A stretch of 64,000 nucleotides of DNA from Oryza sativa Japonica Group (GCF_034140825.1 NC_089037.1:33534001-33598000), one strand, 5' to 3'; shown: positions 35,701 through 47,184, counted from the stretch's first letter. A program made the numbers and translations. The notes: a model not told the origin generated them from the letters alone.

Positions 35701-36584
35701 CTCTGGAAGCTTGTCTGCTACCCGACCAATCTATGCTGGCAACATTAGCTTGCATAGCAGGTGACGAGGGTCCTGCAGAACTGAGAAACATAACAAAAAC
35801 ATGAGTTTAAGTGTGCCCATGCAAGGCTCAAGAGCTCCCGGAGTTGCAGTTCTCTAGTCATCCAATACCCGCCCACCATTTCCAGTTCATAAGTTTTCCA
35901 GCTATATATTTGGAATTAGAATTCAAGCAACTCTGTCATCCTACTTTCCATGAATGAGACAGTGTGTTAAATCAACTCACCAAAAATCGCATAAAAATAT
36001 CTCGTCGGATAGCAAAACCACGATATAATAAATCGCCTGATCTGCAGCTCGCTTCCGTCCTAGGGTTTAACCAAACATCCACACTCTACCGCACCTCCTT
36101 ACGCTCACCGTACACAAGATCAAAATTTTCCAACTATACATTTGGAATTGGCATTCAAGCAACTCCTACTTACCATGAATGAGACAGCGCGCTAAATCAA
36201 CTCACCAAATATCGCCCGGTTTCCACCTAGAGGGATATATATCTCGCCCGAGAGCAAAACCGTGATGGATGCAGGCCAGTAGCTCGCTCCCGCCCTAGGG
36301 TTTAACCAAACATCTACACTCACCGCCTCACTACGCTCGCCGTACACAAGACCAAAATCCCTTCGAGCAATCGCCGCCCCAGTAACAAATCCAACGAACA
36401 CCTCGAGAACCCAACCACGACACAATCGATCCAAGCACCGAGAGCCCGATTCACCGACCACGCCCACCGCGACCCCTGCGAATCTACCGCCAAAAATGAG
36501 CGCCCCCCCGCGATCGTACCTTGCAACCGGCGTAGGAGGCGGCTCGGCCGCCGCCCCCGACGAGCTCCTCACCTCCTCCCGCAT
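29795..36584 (-). CDS. C3HC zinc-finger protein, NIPA / IAP-like protein 1 (ILP1) type
   Basis: Seven exons: 36584-36520, 35780-35534, 34926-34803, 33021-32681, 32559-30828, 30309-30059 and 29866-29795. They sum to 2832 nt, or 943 residues. The N-terminal C3HC finger is at about residues 111-167, with Cys126-x2-Cys129 (ECESCGAHL) and His161-x3-Cys165 (HHNSCPW). A second, related module at the C-terminus contains FDPVKHHNSYCPWVNG (Rsm1-like). Between them lies a long acidic, Ser/Gly-rich, probably disordered region with basic clusters (KKDKGKGKRP, SSRKRNHEE) that could act as nuclear localisation signals. Relatives are animal NIPA (ZC3HC1), a nuclear-pore basket protein, and plant ILP1. Intron 3 (1.8 kb) carries a foreign-looking block. 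It is divergent with the ALIS gene. Confidence 0.9.
33360..34150. other. Foreign-looking block in ILP1-like intron 3
   Basis: On the minus strand 33373-33600 stays open and reads SSWWENWFVGSLLSSHTVEK, then VYLVEFKGQHYVLRRFALKP, which is more protein-like than a random frame. It has no ATG of its own and I cannot name the family. The adjoining 33600-34150 holds no frame I trust. It may be a captured gene fragment or part of an inserted element. Confidence 0.35.
35110..35310. mobile_element. MITE-like rice repeat in ILP1-like intron 2
   Basis: Starts CGCTTATACTTATTATAAGC and ends with the inverted CGCTTATGCTTATAAGC, with an AT-rich core (AATAATTTATGGGTAAAACT). The 27480-27690 stretch is related. 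The superfamily was not resolved. Confidence 0.5.
35894..36360. repeat. Tandem duplication, period about 232 bp, in ILP1-like intron 1
   Basis: Two units start TTTTCCARCTATAYATTTGG at 35894 and 36126. Each contains ATGAATGAGACAG, a TAAATCAACTCACCAAA segment and CCTAGGGTTTAACCAAACAT. Divergence is moderate. The telo-box-like CTAGGGTTT is therefore present twice. Confidence 0.85.
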
Positions 36585-36966
36585 CTCCCCTCCCCTCTCC
36601 TCTCCTCACCTCTCCCCCTCGCCGCGCCGCGTCGCCGCCCCTCTCCTCCTCGCCGCGGCGTAATTGGGAGAGAAAAAAAAAATTCCCCGACCGCGACGCG
36701 CAGAGGCAGAGTTGGGTTCCCCGGCCGTTACAGCCGTTAGCCCTCGCCGTCAATCGCAAACCCTCACACCTCACGCCGTCACTTAGATGGGCCGGGCTTT
36801 AATCGAGATCACATGGGCCCAAACGTTGAGGAGGCCCAGATTCCGCGGCTCGCTTCGTCGTCTCGTCTAGCTCCGTCTCCTCTCGCGAAGTCTCCTCGGG
36901 CCATTCTCTCGCCGGATTCGGATCCCGCGGCGGCGAGCCGACTCGGCGGGGGGATTTGCCGGCGGG
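36585..36966. promoter_or_regulatory. Shared bidirectional promoter, ILP1-like (-) and ALIS (+)
   Basis: Only 382 bp separate the two start codons. The ALIS half holds site II motifs TGGGCC (36788), TGGGCCCA (36814) and AGGCCCA (36832). The ILP1-like half holds AAACCCTC (a near telo-box) near 36758. No TATA box is seen for either gene. Confidence 0.65.
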
Positions 36967-39273
36967 ATGATGGAGGAGGCGAGCACGTCGGCGTCCGGTG
37001 GTGGGGGGGCCGCCGCGAACGGCGGGCAGCGGGGCTTCCCGCCGGCGAGATCGGGAGGTGAGTCCGTACACGTAGCTTAGCTCTGACGACGGGCTCGCTT
37101 CGATCTGGCGTCGTTGAGGTCATAGGCTGGAAGTGTTCATGATACTTACATATGAATTTTGGCGAGCGTCATTTAGCATGGTGTTAATCGGCGGAGGGGA
37201 AATGAATAGCTATCTCTATCGTTCCTCCTAAACCATGTAAATATGGATAATTGAAGCATTTTAGGCAGTATTTTGTATTTATTTGCGCTTGCTGAACTTC
37301 GCATAGATGATGAACTATATTAGATGATGAGAGAATGATTTGTTTTACAGACTACAGATTTAATTTTATTTGCTTCTTTATTATATATGCAAATCCTACT
37401 TTATTACATGGTCATACAGTTAATCGTGTTGGTTTTGCAGTGTTCTATAGGTTCACTCAGCAGAACCTCCCAGCTTGGAAGCCGGCAATGACACCAGGAT
37501 GTGTAAGTTGGCATTGACTCAACTACATGCTTTCTACAGAATTTAATTTGTTGTTTAATGTATATAATATGGTATTACCTTCGTTGTTTCAGGTGATAAC
37601 TATTTTCTTGATGATCGGAGTTACTTTTGTTCCTGTTGGGCTTGTTTGCCTTCATGCTTCAAATCATGTAAATTGTTTTTCATTTCTGTCCGGTGGATGT
37701 TGAACTACCATCAGTTGGTGGATCATACTAATACACACTAAGTTCTCCATATTCTGCGTGTGCAGGTTGCAGAAATTGCTCACCGTTATGATATTGATTG
37801 TGTACCTAATGCTTACAAAAGAAATAGGCAGGCGTATATTAAAGATAGCTCGATTTCAAAGAACTGCACTCAAGAAGTGAAGGTATTCCTGTGAGATCTA
37901 ACATCCCTTTTTTCCATAATGATTTTTCTCTCCAGTTTTATTTGTATTATAATTATCTAGGGTTTTTTTGGCGCACAGATTACATCATGTTGCTGTTTCT
38001 TCCTGTCCATATCATGTGTAATTGGGCCAGAAATTCATAGTGTGTATCTTTGCAGGTTAAATACCTTATGAGAGCACCAATTTATGTGTATTATGAACTC
38101 GACAACTTCTACCAGAATCATCGCAGGTGATGAACTGATGATACAACTTTATTCAATTTCCTGTCATTGTATCGATGTATCTGGCTCTCTCTTTCTGAAA
38201 AAGAATCTCTGTGTATTATTAACGAACAATGGAATTTGTTGATGCTGACAGGTATGTCAAAAGTAGAAGTGATAAGCAACTACGCTATGGGCAGAAGTAC
38301 ACACATAGTTCATGTGATCCTATTGAAAGGAATGATGGCCTTCCAATTGTTCCATGTGGCTTGATTGCCTGGAGCTTGTTCAATGACACTTATGGATTTA
38401 CCTGTGGATCCACGGAAATAAAGGTCAACAGGAAGAATATTTCATGGAAAAGTGACCGGGAGCATAAGTTTGGCAAGGATGTATATCCTTTTAACTTTCA
38501 GAATGGATCCTTAATTGGGGGAGGAAAACTTGACCCTGCTTTACCAGTGAGTACTTGTATATCTCAATTATTGTTTATAACTTAATCATGCACAGATTTT
38601 TTTTTTTGGTTTGTCATTAGCAAAACACTTGTTTCTCTGCCAGCTGAACCAGCAGGAAGATCTTATAGTGTGGATGCGTACGGCTGCTCTTCCCCAATTT
38701 CGAAAGCTCTATGGTGTCATTGAAGAGGATCTACAGGCTGATGAAATCATTACGATGCACATAGCAAACAATTACAATACCTACAGTTTTGGCGGCAAGA
38801 AAAGCCTAATTCTTACAACATCAACCTGGCTAGGTGGCAAGAATGACTTTCTTGGATACGCATATCTTATCACTGGCTCCTTGAGCCTTTTCTTAACCAT
38901 TCTCTTTGCTCTGATTCACGTGAAAAATCCAAGGTAATTATTAAGGTTTACTTTTTAAGTTTATCCTGTATGAATTTATGGTGTTACCATCTTTCTTTCG
39001 GAGCCAGGCAATAAATATTCCTCTTGATCTTTTTTTTTATTTTTCATTAATAACTTAACTTCCTCTGCACATACGTCTGGAGTGTTCTGTAATCTGTACA
39101 TGCGCACATCAATAAACAAAAATCTCCAATTGATTGCTGTATAATTCTACGTGTGTTGCTGTAAACTTTAGTTTGTCTATTAACTAGACTTGGTCCTCAT
39201 GTTTTGAATAATGTGCAGGCCACACGGTGATGCCAATTACCTATCATGGAATAGGCCAAACAGCAATAGCTAA
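36967..39273 (+). CDS. ALA-interacting subunit (LEM3/CDC50 family), flippase beta subunit
   Basis: Eight exons: 36967-37057, 37441-37502, 37593-37667, 37766-37882, 38056-38126, 38252-38546, 38644-38933 and 39219-39273. They sum to 1056 nt, or 351 residues, like Arabidopsis ALIS1. These proteins bind P4-ATPases and are needed for their exit from the ER and for lipid flipping. Topology: a Gly/Ala-rich cytosolic N-terminus, FYRFTQQNLPAWKP, TM1 (ITIFLMIGVTFVPVGLVCLH, about residues 52-72), a large lumenal loop with paired Cys and Asn-X-Ser/Thr sites, then TM2 (about 305-330, YLITGSLSLFLTILFALIHV) and a short tail. Family signatures include VYYELDNFYQNHRRYVKSR, CGLIAWSLFND and TSTWLGGKNDFLGYAYL. 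The ATG chosen is the first of two adjacent ones (MMEEAS). Confidence 0.95.
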
Positions 39274-40650
39274 GCTGCCTACATAACTGTACGATATGTA
39301 AGGTAAACATTTGACAAATACAGTGTAGTTGTTTCCCTGTAAAACCAAGACTATTCTTCTTTCATATGATAACATAGAGTTCAGACTGAATTTCGTGGCA
39401 GTGCAAATAGAACAACCAATTTTGTCATTGCCTTTTCTTTTAAGAATGCACACAATTTGTGCATTTGAAAAGAACTGGTATAATTGGCAGTTTTTAGTTC
39501 ATCCAAACATTTGGTATGTTGGGATAATAAAGTGCTGATGAGGATTGACTGGCTTCTTCATGCATTTTAATTGGCTCTCTACATGCTCATGAAGAAAACA
39601 AACTAACAAGAATTGTATGTGCGTGTGCCATACTATTTGAGTGACCATGTATAGTATAAATGCGTTTGTCATAAGGTTTCTGCCACTACTGCCCATATCT
39701 TATTTCCATCGTCCAGTCTAACCATTGTGAAGATAAAAGCTGACTTGGATTTCAAGAGATGGACAAGTTCAATTTAACAGTTGTGCAGGTCCGAGAATTT
39801 CCTCAGTTCATGAGCTTCACTATGCAAGAAGAAAGGTCCATCTTATCCCAATCTCTCTCATCAACTTTTCTGTTTTTCTTCTGGGAGATGTGTGAGCTTT
39901 CTCACGTCATACTTGCCTGAACTATGGAAGTTGGCGATTCTACCAAGGTGAAGGTTACATTTTGCAGGTGCATAAGCATCAATGGGCGACACCAATGCCT
40001 CGACTGGTTCATTCATTGACGACATGATGTCATACTTTTGAACTGACTTGCTGCTCATATGACGAGCTGTTATAATCTCCTTTGTTCATATGACCTTTAC
40101 GTGTGAACAAATATGCTGTGCTGGTTTATAGCTGATTTGACAGACAACTTTGCTTTAGTATAAGTAGAAACCTCTCATGCTCGAGCATCATTTTCAACAA
40201 AGCTATTTCATTGTCTTCCCTTATTCCTAATGGTCTATGACTTGTCTATATTTATAGCATCGTTTTTTTTTTCATCGAAGAAACCATCAAATTTTCCGCT
40301 GCTCTTTTTTTTTAAATTTTTTTCCTTATCTTTGCTTCTTGTTTGTACTATAAAATCACCAGGCTTGTTTCTTAACCAGCTAAAAATGTTGTGTTTTCAC
40401 CTAAAACATTTTTTCATTGAAAAAACCATCAAATTTTCTGCTGCTCATTTTTTATTTTTTTTCCTTATCTTTGCTTCTTGTTTTGTACTATAAAATCACC
40501 AGTCTTGTTTCTTAACCAGCTAAAATGTTGTGTTTTCACCTAAAACAAGGTAGAACATATTTATAATCCATTCAAGGACTATAATTGTTTAGAATCTGTT
40601 GCAGTCTGTCGATGTTTCGACATATATACATAGGATAAATTTGCTGTTCG
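39130..40650. repeat. ALIS 3'-flank block, source copy of a segmental duplication
   Basis: From late intron 7 of ALIS through its 3' flank, this block recurs at 42775-44565. Shared marks in order are TAGTTTGTCTATTAA, TTCATCCAAACATTTGGT, GATTGACTGGCTTCTTC, TTGACTTGGATTTCAAGAGA, AACTGACTTGCTGCTCATAT and TTGTGTTTTCACCTMRRACA. The copies are clearly diverged. Confidence 0.8.
40263..40550. repeat. Tandem duplication, period about 142 bp
   Basis: Two units begin near 40271 and 40413 with TTCATYGAARAAACCATCAAATTTTC. Each ends with TTAACCAGCTAAAA and GTTGTGTTTTCACCTAAAAC. It lies downstream of the ALIS gene. Confidence 0.85.
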
Positions 40651-40662
40651 ATCATGACTATT

Positions 40663-40860
40663 AGGCTGTGTTCATTCCTCGTGGTTCCCAGTTAATCTGC
40701 AGTGCACGTAAAATGAAGCTATCCATTAGCACGTGATTAATTAAGTACTAGTTTTTTTAAAAAAATGAATCAATATGGTTTTTTTAAAAAAAAAAACAAC
40801 TTTCGTATAGAAAATTTTCGCAAAAAGCACACCATTCACCCCGGACCTCCCCTGTGAAAC
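40663..40860. mobile_element. Truncated Harbinger/Tourist-like MITE
   Basis: Contains GCACGTGATTAATTAAGTAC, CAACTTTCGTATAGAAAATT and a CACACCATTCACC stretch, which match the fuller copies at 46943-47184 and 60944-61189. No clean right end is present. Confidence 0.5.
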
Positions 40861-40863
40861 CAA

Positions 40864-41519
40864 GTGATCTTGGGATTCGACGACAACATGTTCGGCGATC
40901 ACATTGACACCAAATCGTTGATGTGTCACGTCAAGCTCCGAGCGCTTGTCACCGACGCGCCAAATCTATCCTTCCTCACGCTGAAGCTGGGAGGAGGAGA
41001 CGAGAGGATCAAGGCGTCGTCTCCGGCATCGCCACCATGGACAGGAATTTGATCGTGTTCTACCTCAACTTCACCAAGAGGATCGTTGGCGTCAACCTCA
41101 TCTACGACACCATCGACGAGTCCCTCTCCATGATCCCGATGTTATCGAGCCACAAAGCGACGATCCATACCACTCAAATGCTCGTCACGCGCCGCCGTAC
41201 CACCACCGCCATTGATGATGATGAAGGGGACTACGCTCTAACGTATCTGGGCAAAATGGCAGTGGAAGAAAAACCCGCGGACAAGCCGGGGGACATGCCG
41301 GTGATCAGCTGGCCAGATGTTGTCTACCAATGGCGGCCATTGTCGTCGCTCCCGTCGTGGAAGATGATCAAGAGGGCCAAACCTTCCCGGCGAGTGGATG
41401 GTCGATAAGTGGTTCTACGTTGACACGGCCTTCATGTCTGATGATGGCCACGCCTTCTGGGTGGATCTCATGTGGGGTATCCTGTTTGAGGACTTTTACG
41501 GAAGTATATATTTGTAGTA
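40864..41519 (+). pseudogene. DUF1618-type gene fragment, disrupted
   Basis: The first frame reads LGFDDNMFGDHIDTKSLMCH. An overlapping second frame reads MDRNLIVFYLNFTKRIVGVN and runs through DVVYQWRPLSSLPSWKMIKR to a stop at 41408. The familiar ending DKWFYVDTAFMSDDGHAFWV continues in a third frame to TAG at 41517-41519. The frame changes near 41030 and 41385, so it cannot make a normal protein. DUF1618 proteins form a large grass-specific family of unknown function. The fragment is bracketed by the duplicated ALIS flank and begins right after a MITE fragment, so it was probably brought in by a rearrangement. Confidence 0.7.
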
Positions 41520-41663
41520 TATGAAAGGGTAGATTTGGTATTGTTAAAAATCTGAAAGGGGTTGTTTAGTCATTTTTAATTGAGATTTTTTCCAACAGGA
41601 TTTATTTTCCATCGGTGGTATTTTTCGGATCTCGTCATCCGTTCGTGATATCAATCCAGTCTA

Positions 41664-41746
41664 CCCCCTCCGTCCCAAAAAAAACCCAATCCTGAGTTTG
41701 AACTTGGAGTTCAAACCCAGGATTGGGTTTTTTTTTATGGAGGGAG
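41664..41746. mobile_element. Short Stowaway MITE
   Basis: An 83-bp hairpin, CCCCTCCGTCCCAAAAAAAA with its complement TTTTTTTTTATGGAGGGAG on the right, flanked by TA. The inner arms AACCCAATCCTG / CAGGATTGGGTT pair perfectly. Confidence 0.85.
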
Positions 41747-42774
41747 TACGCGGTACGCCGGGTAGTCGGCAGCTGCCTTCACGTTGTCTCGCGTGTGGCT
41801 CCTCGTACGCAACGACGTCGTCGCCGCCGCCGGAGCCGGAAGCGACAGTCTTCGCCAGGAGCAAAGCCACCGTACTGCCATTGTTGTGCGTAGAACTATC
41901 GCCGCCGTCGGGCCCAGCAGCAGCTGTCCGCTTCCAGGAACTTGCTTCCGTCAGTCTCTAGCGATATAAGTTCTCTTGAGTGTTAAGCCTGAGCCCGTGA
42001 CAAGATATAACTACTGTATATGTGCATTAGACTTGTTTGATGATTCAGGCTTCATCCGCTTCAATGAAAATGGATACACAAGCAATAATTAAACCTATCT
42101 AGCTCTATCTAATTAGTTCAACTCGAAGTAATTAAGTTAACAAGTCTAATTCTCTACAAACACTTGTGAATTGGTTTACTTGTGAACTTTTATGGTGGTC
42201 AAGGTCAGACAAGAGTCCTTGTCTAGTAGAACTATTAATTTGTGATTTGTGCATTACTTATAGTCTATCGCCGCCGCCAGGCTTCCCTGCCCTGCTGCTG
42301 CCGCAATGCCGCATGCCGCCCTGCTGCTTCCACCTACCACCGCCCCGCTGCCCTTGCTGCTGCGAGCTATCGCAGCTGCGCGCCTATGGCACGGTCCCCC
42401 AGTGGCGGCTTTGACTGGGCGCCTATCGATCAGATCTGACTAAGTGAGGAAATACGAATTTATAAAATTACCCCCACGCAAATAGATGAAAAGACAAATA
42501 TACTCTATTTAATTTATACTGCAGAATAATTTTGAGAAAGATCAGATTAATTTACACCGTTAGATCAAATATACTGGTAGTATATACTTGCAGTACAATA
42601 TACCGTAAAATTTCTCATCATGTTTTGCCGCTGCGACGACCTCCTCTCCTCCTCCAACGACGTCGAACCGGTACACTTGGACTCCATAGATCTACCGCCA
42701 GAGCCACCAAGTGTCATGGCTTGCGATTTCACAAGCTATCTCCCTCCTACTCTTGCCGCTGTCCCTCACGCCAG
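41747..42774. other. Unassigned region beside the DUF1618 fragment
   Basis: Two GC-rich patches (41750-41960 and 42260-42420) have short open frames with Ser/Ala/Pro-rich translation and no domain I recognise. A third patch (42620-42775) is similar. They could be more pieces of the inserted gene. No gene is called. Confidence 0.4.
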
Positions 42775-43231
42775 TTGATTGCTATATAATTCTAGGTGTG
42801 TTATTGTATTTGTATATGTTATAGACTTTAGTTTGTCTATTAATATGCAGACCGCGATTTAGAGTTAAGAAAGAGGGTTTCGAGGCCGACAATTTTGTCT
42901 TTGCCTTTTCATTTTTTTTTAAAGAAAATGCACACAGTTTGTGCGTATGCAAAGAACTAGTATAAGTAGCAGTGTTGAGTTCATCCAAACATTTGGTGGA
43001 AGTGCTGATGAAGATTGACTGGCTTCTTCGTGCATTCTAACAAGAATTGTACATGTGCGAGTGCCATACTATTTTAGTGATCGCGTATGAATGTGTGTTC
43101 TTCATTGCGAAGATGATAGTTGACTTGGATTTCAAGAGAAGGACACGAACAATTTGACAATTGTGCGGGTCCGAGAATTCATGAACTTCACTGGTCATTA
43201 CTAAGCGAGAAGAAAGCTCCGTATATACTTA

Positions 43232-43466
43232 CTACCTCCGTCCCAAAATATTTGACGCCGTTGAATTTTTTAAAAATGTTTGACAGTTCGTCTTATTCAA
43301 AAAATTTAAGTAATTGTTAATTCTTTTTCTATCATTTGATTTATTGTTAAATATACTTTTATGTATACATATAGTTTTACACATATCACAAAAGTTTTTG
43401 AATAAAACGAACGGTCAAAAATGTTTAAAAAAGTCAACGGTGTCAAACATTTAGGGAAGGAGGGAG
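43232..43466. mobile_element. Stowaway MITE
   Basis: A 235-bp element with ends CTACCTCCGTCCCAAAATAT and the complement of ATTTAGGGAAGGAGGGAG. Subterminal TTGACGCCGTTGA / TCAACGGTGTCAA pair. TA flanks both sides. Confidence 0.9.
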
Positions 43467-44039
43467 TATCCTAACCTTTCTCATCAAGTTATTATCTGTT
43501 TTCTACTCGTATTTGAAAAAGTGTGTGAGCTTGCTCACTTCAAACTACTAATACTTGATTGGATTGTTGTATAATTCCATGTGTGGAAGCGTGAAGATCA
43601 CATATCGCAGGTGCAGAGTAAGCATCAATCGGTGACACCAACGCCTCAACTGGTTCATTCAATATTGTCGACATGATGCTATGATGCCATACTTTTGAAC
43701 TGACTTGCTGCTCATATGACGAGCTCTTACGATCTCCTTTAATTGTTCAAATGACCTTCACATGTGAACAATAATTATGTTGTACACCCTCCGTACTATG
43801 AAAAACAAATTTCTATCTATAAATCTATATTTATATTCAGATTCATAATTAGAATTTTTTTAGACGAGAGAGTACTGATTTATAGCTGATTTGACAGACA
43901 ACCTTGCTTTAGTCATGATAAGTAGAAACCTCTTATGCTCGAGCATCCCTTACAATTGTTGGAGTATTTAGTTGTCTTCTCTTATTTCTAATGGTATGTG
44001 ACACATTTTTCATTAAAAAAAACTATCAAATCATCCGCC

Positions 44040-44310
44040 GTTAAATATGTGATCCGAATTTTAGGCCCACAATATATTCGGATTAGTTTCCTATCAGGAC
44101 TTCGAGTCTTTGTCTATTAGGACTCCTAGATTTCTCCTATATATATATCCCTTGTAAGCCGCATGCATGAGGAGGGTGGGACAGCCCAATATATCTCTTG
44201 CGTTTGTATCCAACTCCTCAATAGTGATCATTGCCAATCAGCGTCCGTGGTTTTTTCCGCAAGGGTTTTTCACGTAAAATTCGTCTCCATTGTGTATCTA
44301 TTTTCATATT
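44040..44310 (+). mobile_element. Probable solo LTR, Ty1-copia type (fossil)
   Basis: About 270 bp beginning near TTAAATATGTGATCCGAATT. It has a TATATATA promoter-like stretch and the GGGTTTTTCACGTAAAATTC motif typical of plant copia LTR 3' parts. It interrupts the duplicated ALIS flank, whose flanking sequence resumes at CTGCTGCTTTTT. No internal region is present. The borders are approximate. Confidence 0.55.
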
Positions 44311-44774
44311 ATCTGCTGCTTTTTATTATTATTATTTTCCCCTTTTCTGTGCTTCTTGTTTTGTATAAAATCGCTATATTTGTTTCTTCACCAACTAATA
44401 TGTTTGTGTTTTCACCTCGGACAAGGTAGTAGTACAATTTATTTATACTATCCAGCCAAGGAGTCTAATTACCTGATACAAAACGGAGTTTTGTTTAGAG
44501 CCTGTTGCAACCTCTCGATGTTTAGGCATCTACAGTATGCACATAGGCCAAACTTGCCACTGTAACTTCATCTTACTGTATCATATGCATGCCATGCATA
44601 CAGTGGGAACTTGTGCTGAATCACTGGTACGTTGTTCAAAGGTCAGTTGTCCGTGCTATTCATACAGTGCTTGCTTTGAGCCGTACGACTGTCCCTCTGA
44701 AGAATCTACTCCTACGTACTACTCCTACAACTAGGGTACAGTACTCTGTTATGTCACGGACTCGCAGGACGTGC

Positions 44775-45262
44775 AGGATGTAGGGGGTGTTTAAAGGTGG
44801 GATGTCTTTTAGTTCACGCTAAAATTAAAAATTTGGTTGAAATTGAAATAATGTGACGGAAAAATTGAAAGTTTGTGTGTGTATGAAACTTTTGATGTGA
44901 TGGAAAAGTTGGAAGTTTGAAGAAAAATTTTGCAACTAAACACGGCCTTTGTAAAGTTTTGGTGTGTCACATCCAATATTATATAGGGTATCGTATAGAG
45001 TGTTCGGACACTAAAAAACTAATTACAGAATCTGTCAGTAAACCGTGAGACAAATTTATTAAGCCTAATTAATCCATCATTAGCAAATGTTTACTGTAGC
45101 ACCACATTGTCAAATCATGGAGCAATTAGGCTTAAAAGATTCATCTCGCAAATTAGTCGCAATATGTGCAATTAGTTATTATTTTAATCTATATTAAATA
45201 CTTTATATATGTGTTCAAACATTCGATGTGATATGGTGTAAAATTTTGAGGTAGGATCTAAA
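44775..45262. mobile_element. Two adjoining or nested MITEs
   Basis: The left part (44800-44950) is the family with TTTAGTTCACGCTAAAATTA and CAACTAAACACGGCC; other copies lie at 53987-54125 and 57983-58513. The right part to 45262 contains CCGTGAGACAAATTTATTAA and TACTGTAGCACCACATTGTC, hallmarks of another abundant rice MITE. The outer pair GGGGTGTTTA / TCTAAACAAGGTG suggests that the first is inserted in the second. Confidence 0.6.
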
Positions 45263-45779
45263 CAAGGTGTAATTATGGTTTTTTGACATACTCCTACCGC
45301 AGATCATATAGTTTTCTTCCTTTGTTTTTTTGATGGCAATAGGCCGGATCGGGCACAGGTAGAGCGAAACCATGTGAACAATGTGATGGATGCGCAAGCG
45401 CAGCGCGGAGCCAACTCCACATAAGTTGTGTGGCCACCAGAGCTCCATCGCAACATCTTTTCTACATAATTACCATCCATGTATGGAATAATTAGTACTA
45501 ATAAGGAGTATTTATTTCCTATGAAGATCAATTTTAACCATCCCCGCTTTCTAACAGGAGAAGGGAAACGATATGCGTACTAAACTATTTTTATAAACTT
45601 TTTACACATATGAGGTGTCACATTGTGATTGAATCTTTAACCTTTTATTATAACTTCTAGTTAACTCAATCAAATGAATTAGATTTCTATTAGTAAAAAG
45701 TTTGTAAGAAATTTTAGTACATGTAGCACTAAAAAAAGAAGAAGAATTACACATAAAGTATTGCTACTACTAGTTATTG

Positions 45780-46070
45780 CTCCCTCCGTCCTAGAATGTA
45801 AGAAGTTTTAGAATTAGACACGGTTATTAAGAAAGTATGTAGAAATGAGTGGTGGAGGGTTGTAATTGGATAAGTTTTAAAAGTGAATGTATGTGGGAGA
45901 AGTGAATGGTGAAAAGCTGTGATTGGTTGTGAAGAGAATGTAGATGGAAAATTTGTTATATTTTATGATAAATTTTACTTCATCCGTTTCACAATGTAAG
46001 ACTTTATAGCATTGCCCACATTCATCTAGATGTTAATGAATCTAGACATGCATATTTGTTTAGATTCATT

Positions 46071-46166
<96 letters not shown>

Positions 46167-46506
46167 TATATATATACAAATTTGAACTTGTTTTTTTTAG
46201 ATTTTGATTCTAGGTATATAGCATCCATACATATAATTAGTTAGGTATGCAATCATGGATTGTGAAATAAAGTTAATTTTGAGTTGTTTTGTTGATAGGT
46301 ATAGGTATGAATCGAATTATTATAACTAGGTATATACTCACAATTTAAAAATTATGAAAAATTTAAGTGATTTTATGCATTAGATATCATGGTGCCCCAT
46401 ATGAGTGTCATATATATATATGTGTGTGTGAGCAATTTAAAAAATCTTATATTATGAAACAGATATAATAAAAAATAAAAGTTATTATATTTTAGGACGT
46501 ATGAAG
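45780..46506. mobile_element. Stowaway-type element carrying a second one
   Basis: Outer ends CTCCCTCCGTCCTAGAATGT and the complement of ATTTTAGGACGTATGAAG. The inner element is listed separately at 45978-46464. The TA flank is clear only on the right. Confidence 0.55.
45978..46464. mobile_element. Inner Stowaway MITE with long (TA)n
   Basis: Left end CTTCATCCGTTTCACAATGT and a right end with the complement of TTATATTATGAAACAGATA. The core carries a TA run of about 75 bp (46074-46148) and a CA run. The same family sits in ACD11 intron 1. Confidence 0.6.
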
Positions 46507-46942
46507 TACCATCTATAAGCAACCAGGGTTGTGTTGGTTAGCCGCGAAGTAGTAGGCTCATAGAAATTGCTCGAAAAAGAAAAGTCCACTCTATCGTAAA
46601 AAAAGGTCTTAAAAAAAAGGAAAAGGTGCGCAATAACTGCAGGCGGCAGGCTCTGTCTAACTGAATTCTGAAACGACATGTGCGGTGTGCCCTTTTCCCA
46701 GAGATTGTCAGCCGCGCCGTCGTCAATGATGGTGTCAATTACTAGTCCTACTCCGTCTTTTTTTTTCTTTCTTCATTCAGCTCAAGCCACGCCGTTAGTT
46801 AAAAAGCACCGAAAAGGAGAGGTTCGCTACTGATCGAGCAGCTATTTGACGTAGCAGGAACATGAAATGTCAGGGTCCTAGTGGCTCATGGCTTTTTTTA
46901 ATTTTTTATTTTCAAATAAATTCTTCCAAAACTCACATTTAA

Positions 46943-47184
46943 GGCTGCGTTCGTTTGTGTGAGATAAGGTGAGAAAACACCTCGTTTTCCACATGCACGC
47001 TTCCCAAACTACTAAACGGTGTGTTTTTTGCAAAAAATTTCTATAGGAAAGTTGCTTTAAAAAATCATATTAATCAATTTTTGAAATTTAAAATAGTTTA
47101 TACTCAATTAATCATGCGCTAATGACTCATCTCGTTTTACGTATCTTTCTAATTTTCTCAATCCCCTATCTCTCCAACTCACCC
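46943..47184. mobile_element. Harbinger/Tourist-like MITE
   Basis: Starts GGCTGCGTTCGTTTGTGTGA and ends CAACTCACCC, flanked by TAA on both sides. The core holds GCATGCACGCTTCCC-like and AAACGGTGTGTTTTTTGCAA segments shared with 60944-61189. Confidence 0.75.

Larger units (their letters stand above)
42775..44565. repeat. Second copy of the ALIS 3'-flank block
   Basis: Matches 39130-40650 in order along its length, beginning GATTGCTATATAATTCTAGG. It is longer because a Stowaway MITE (43232-43466) and a solo LTR (about 44040-44310) entered it after the duplication; neither is in the source copy. Confidence 0.8.
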
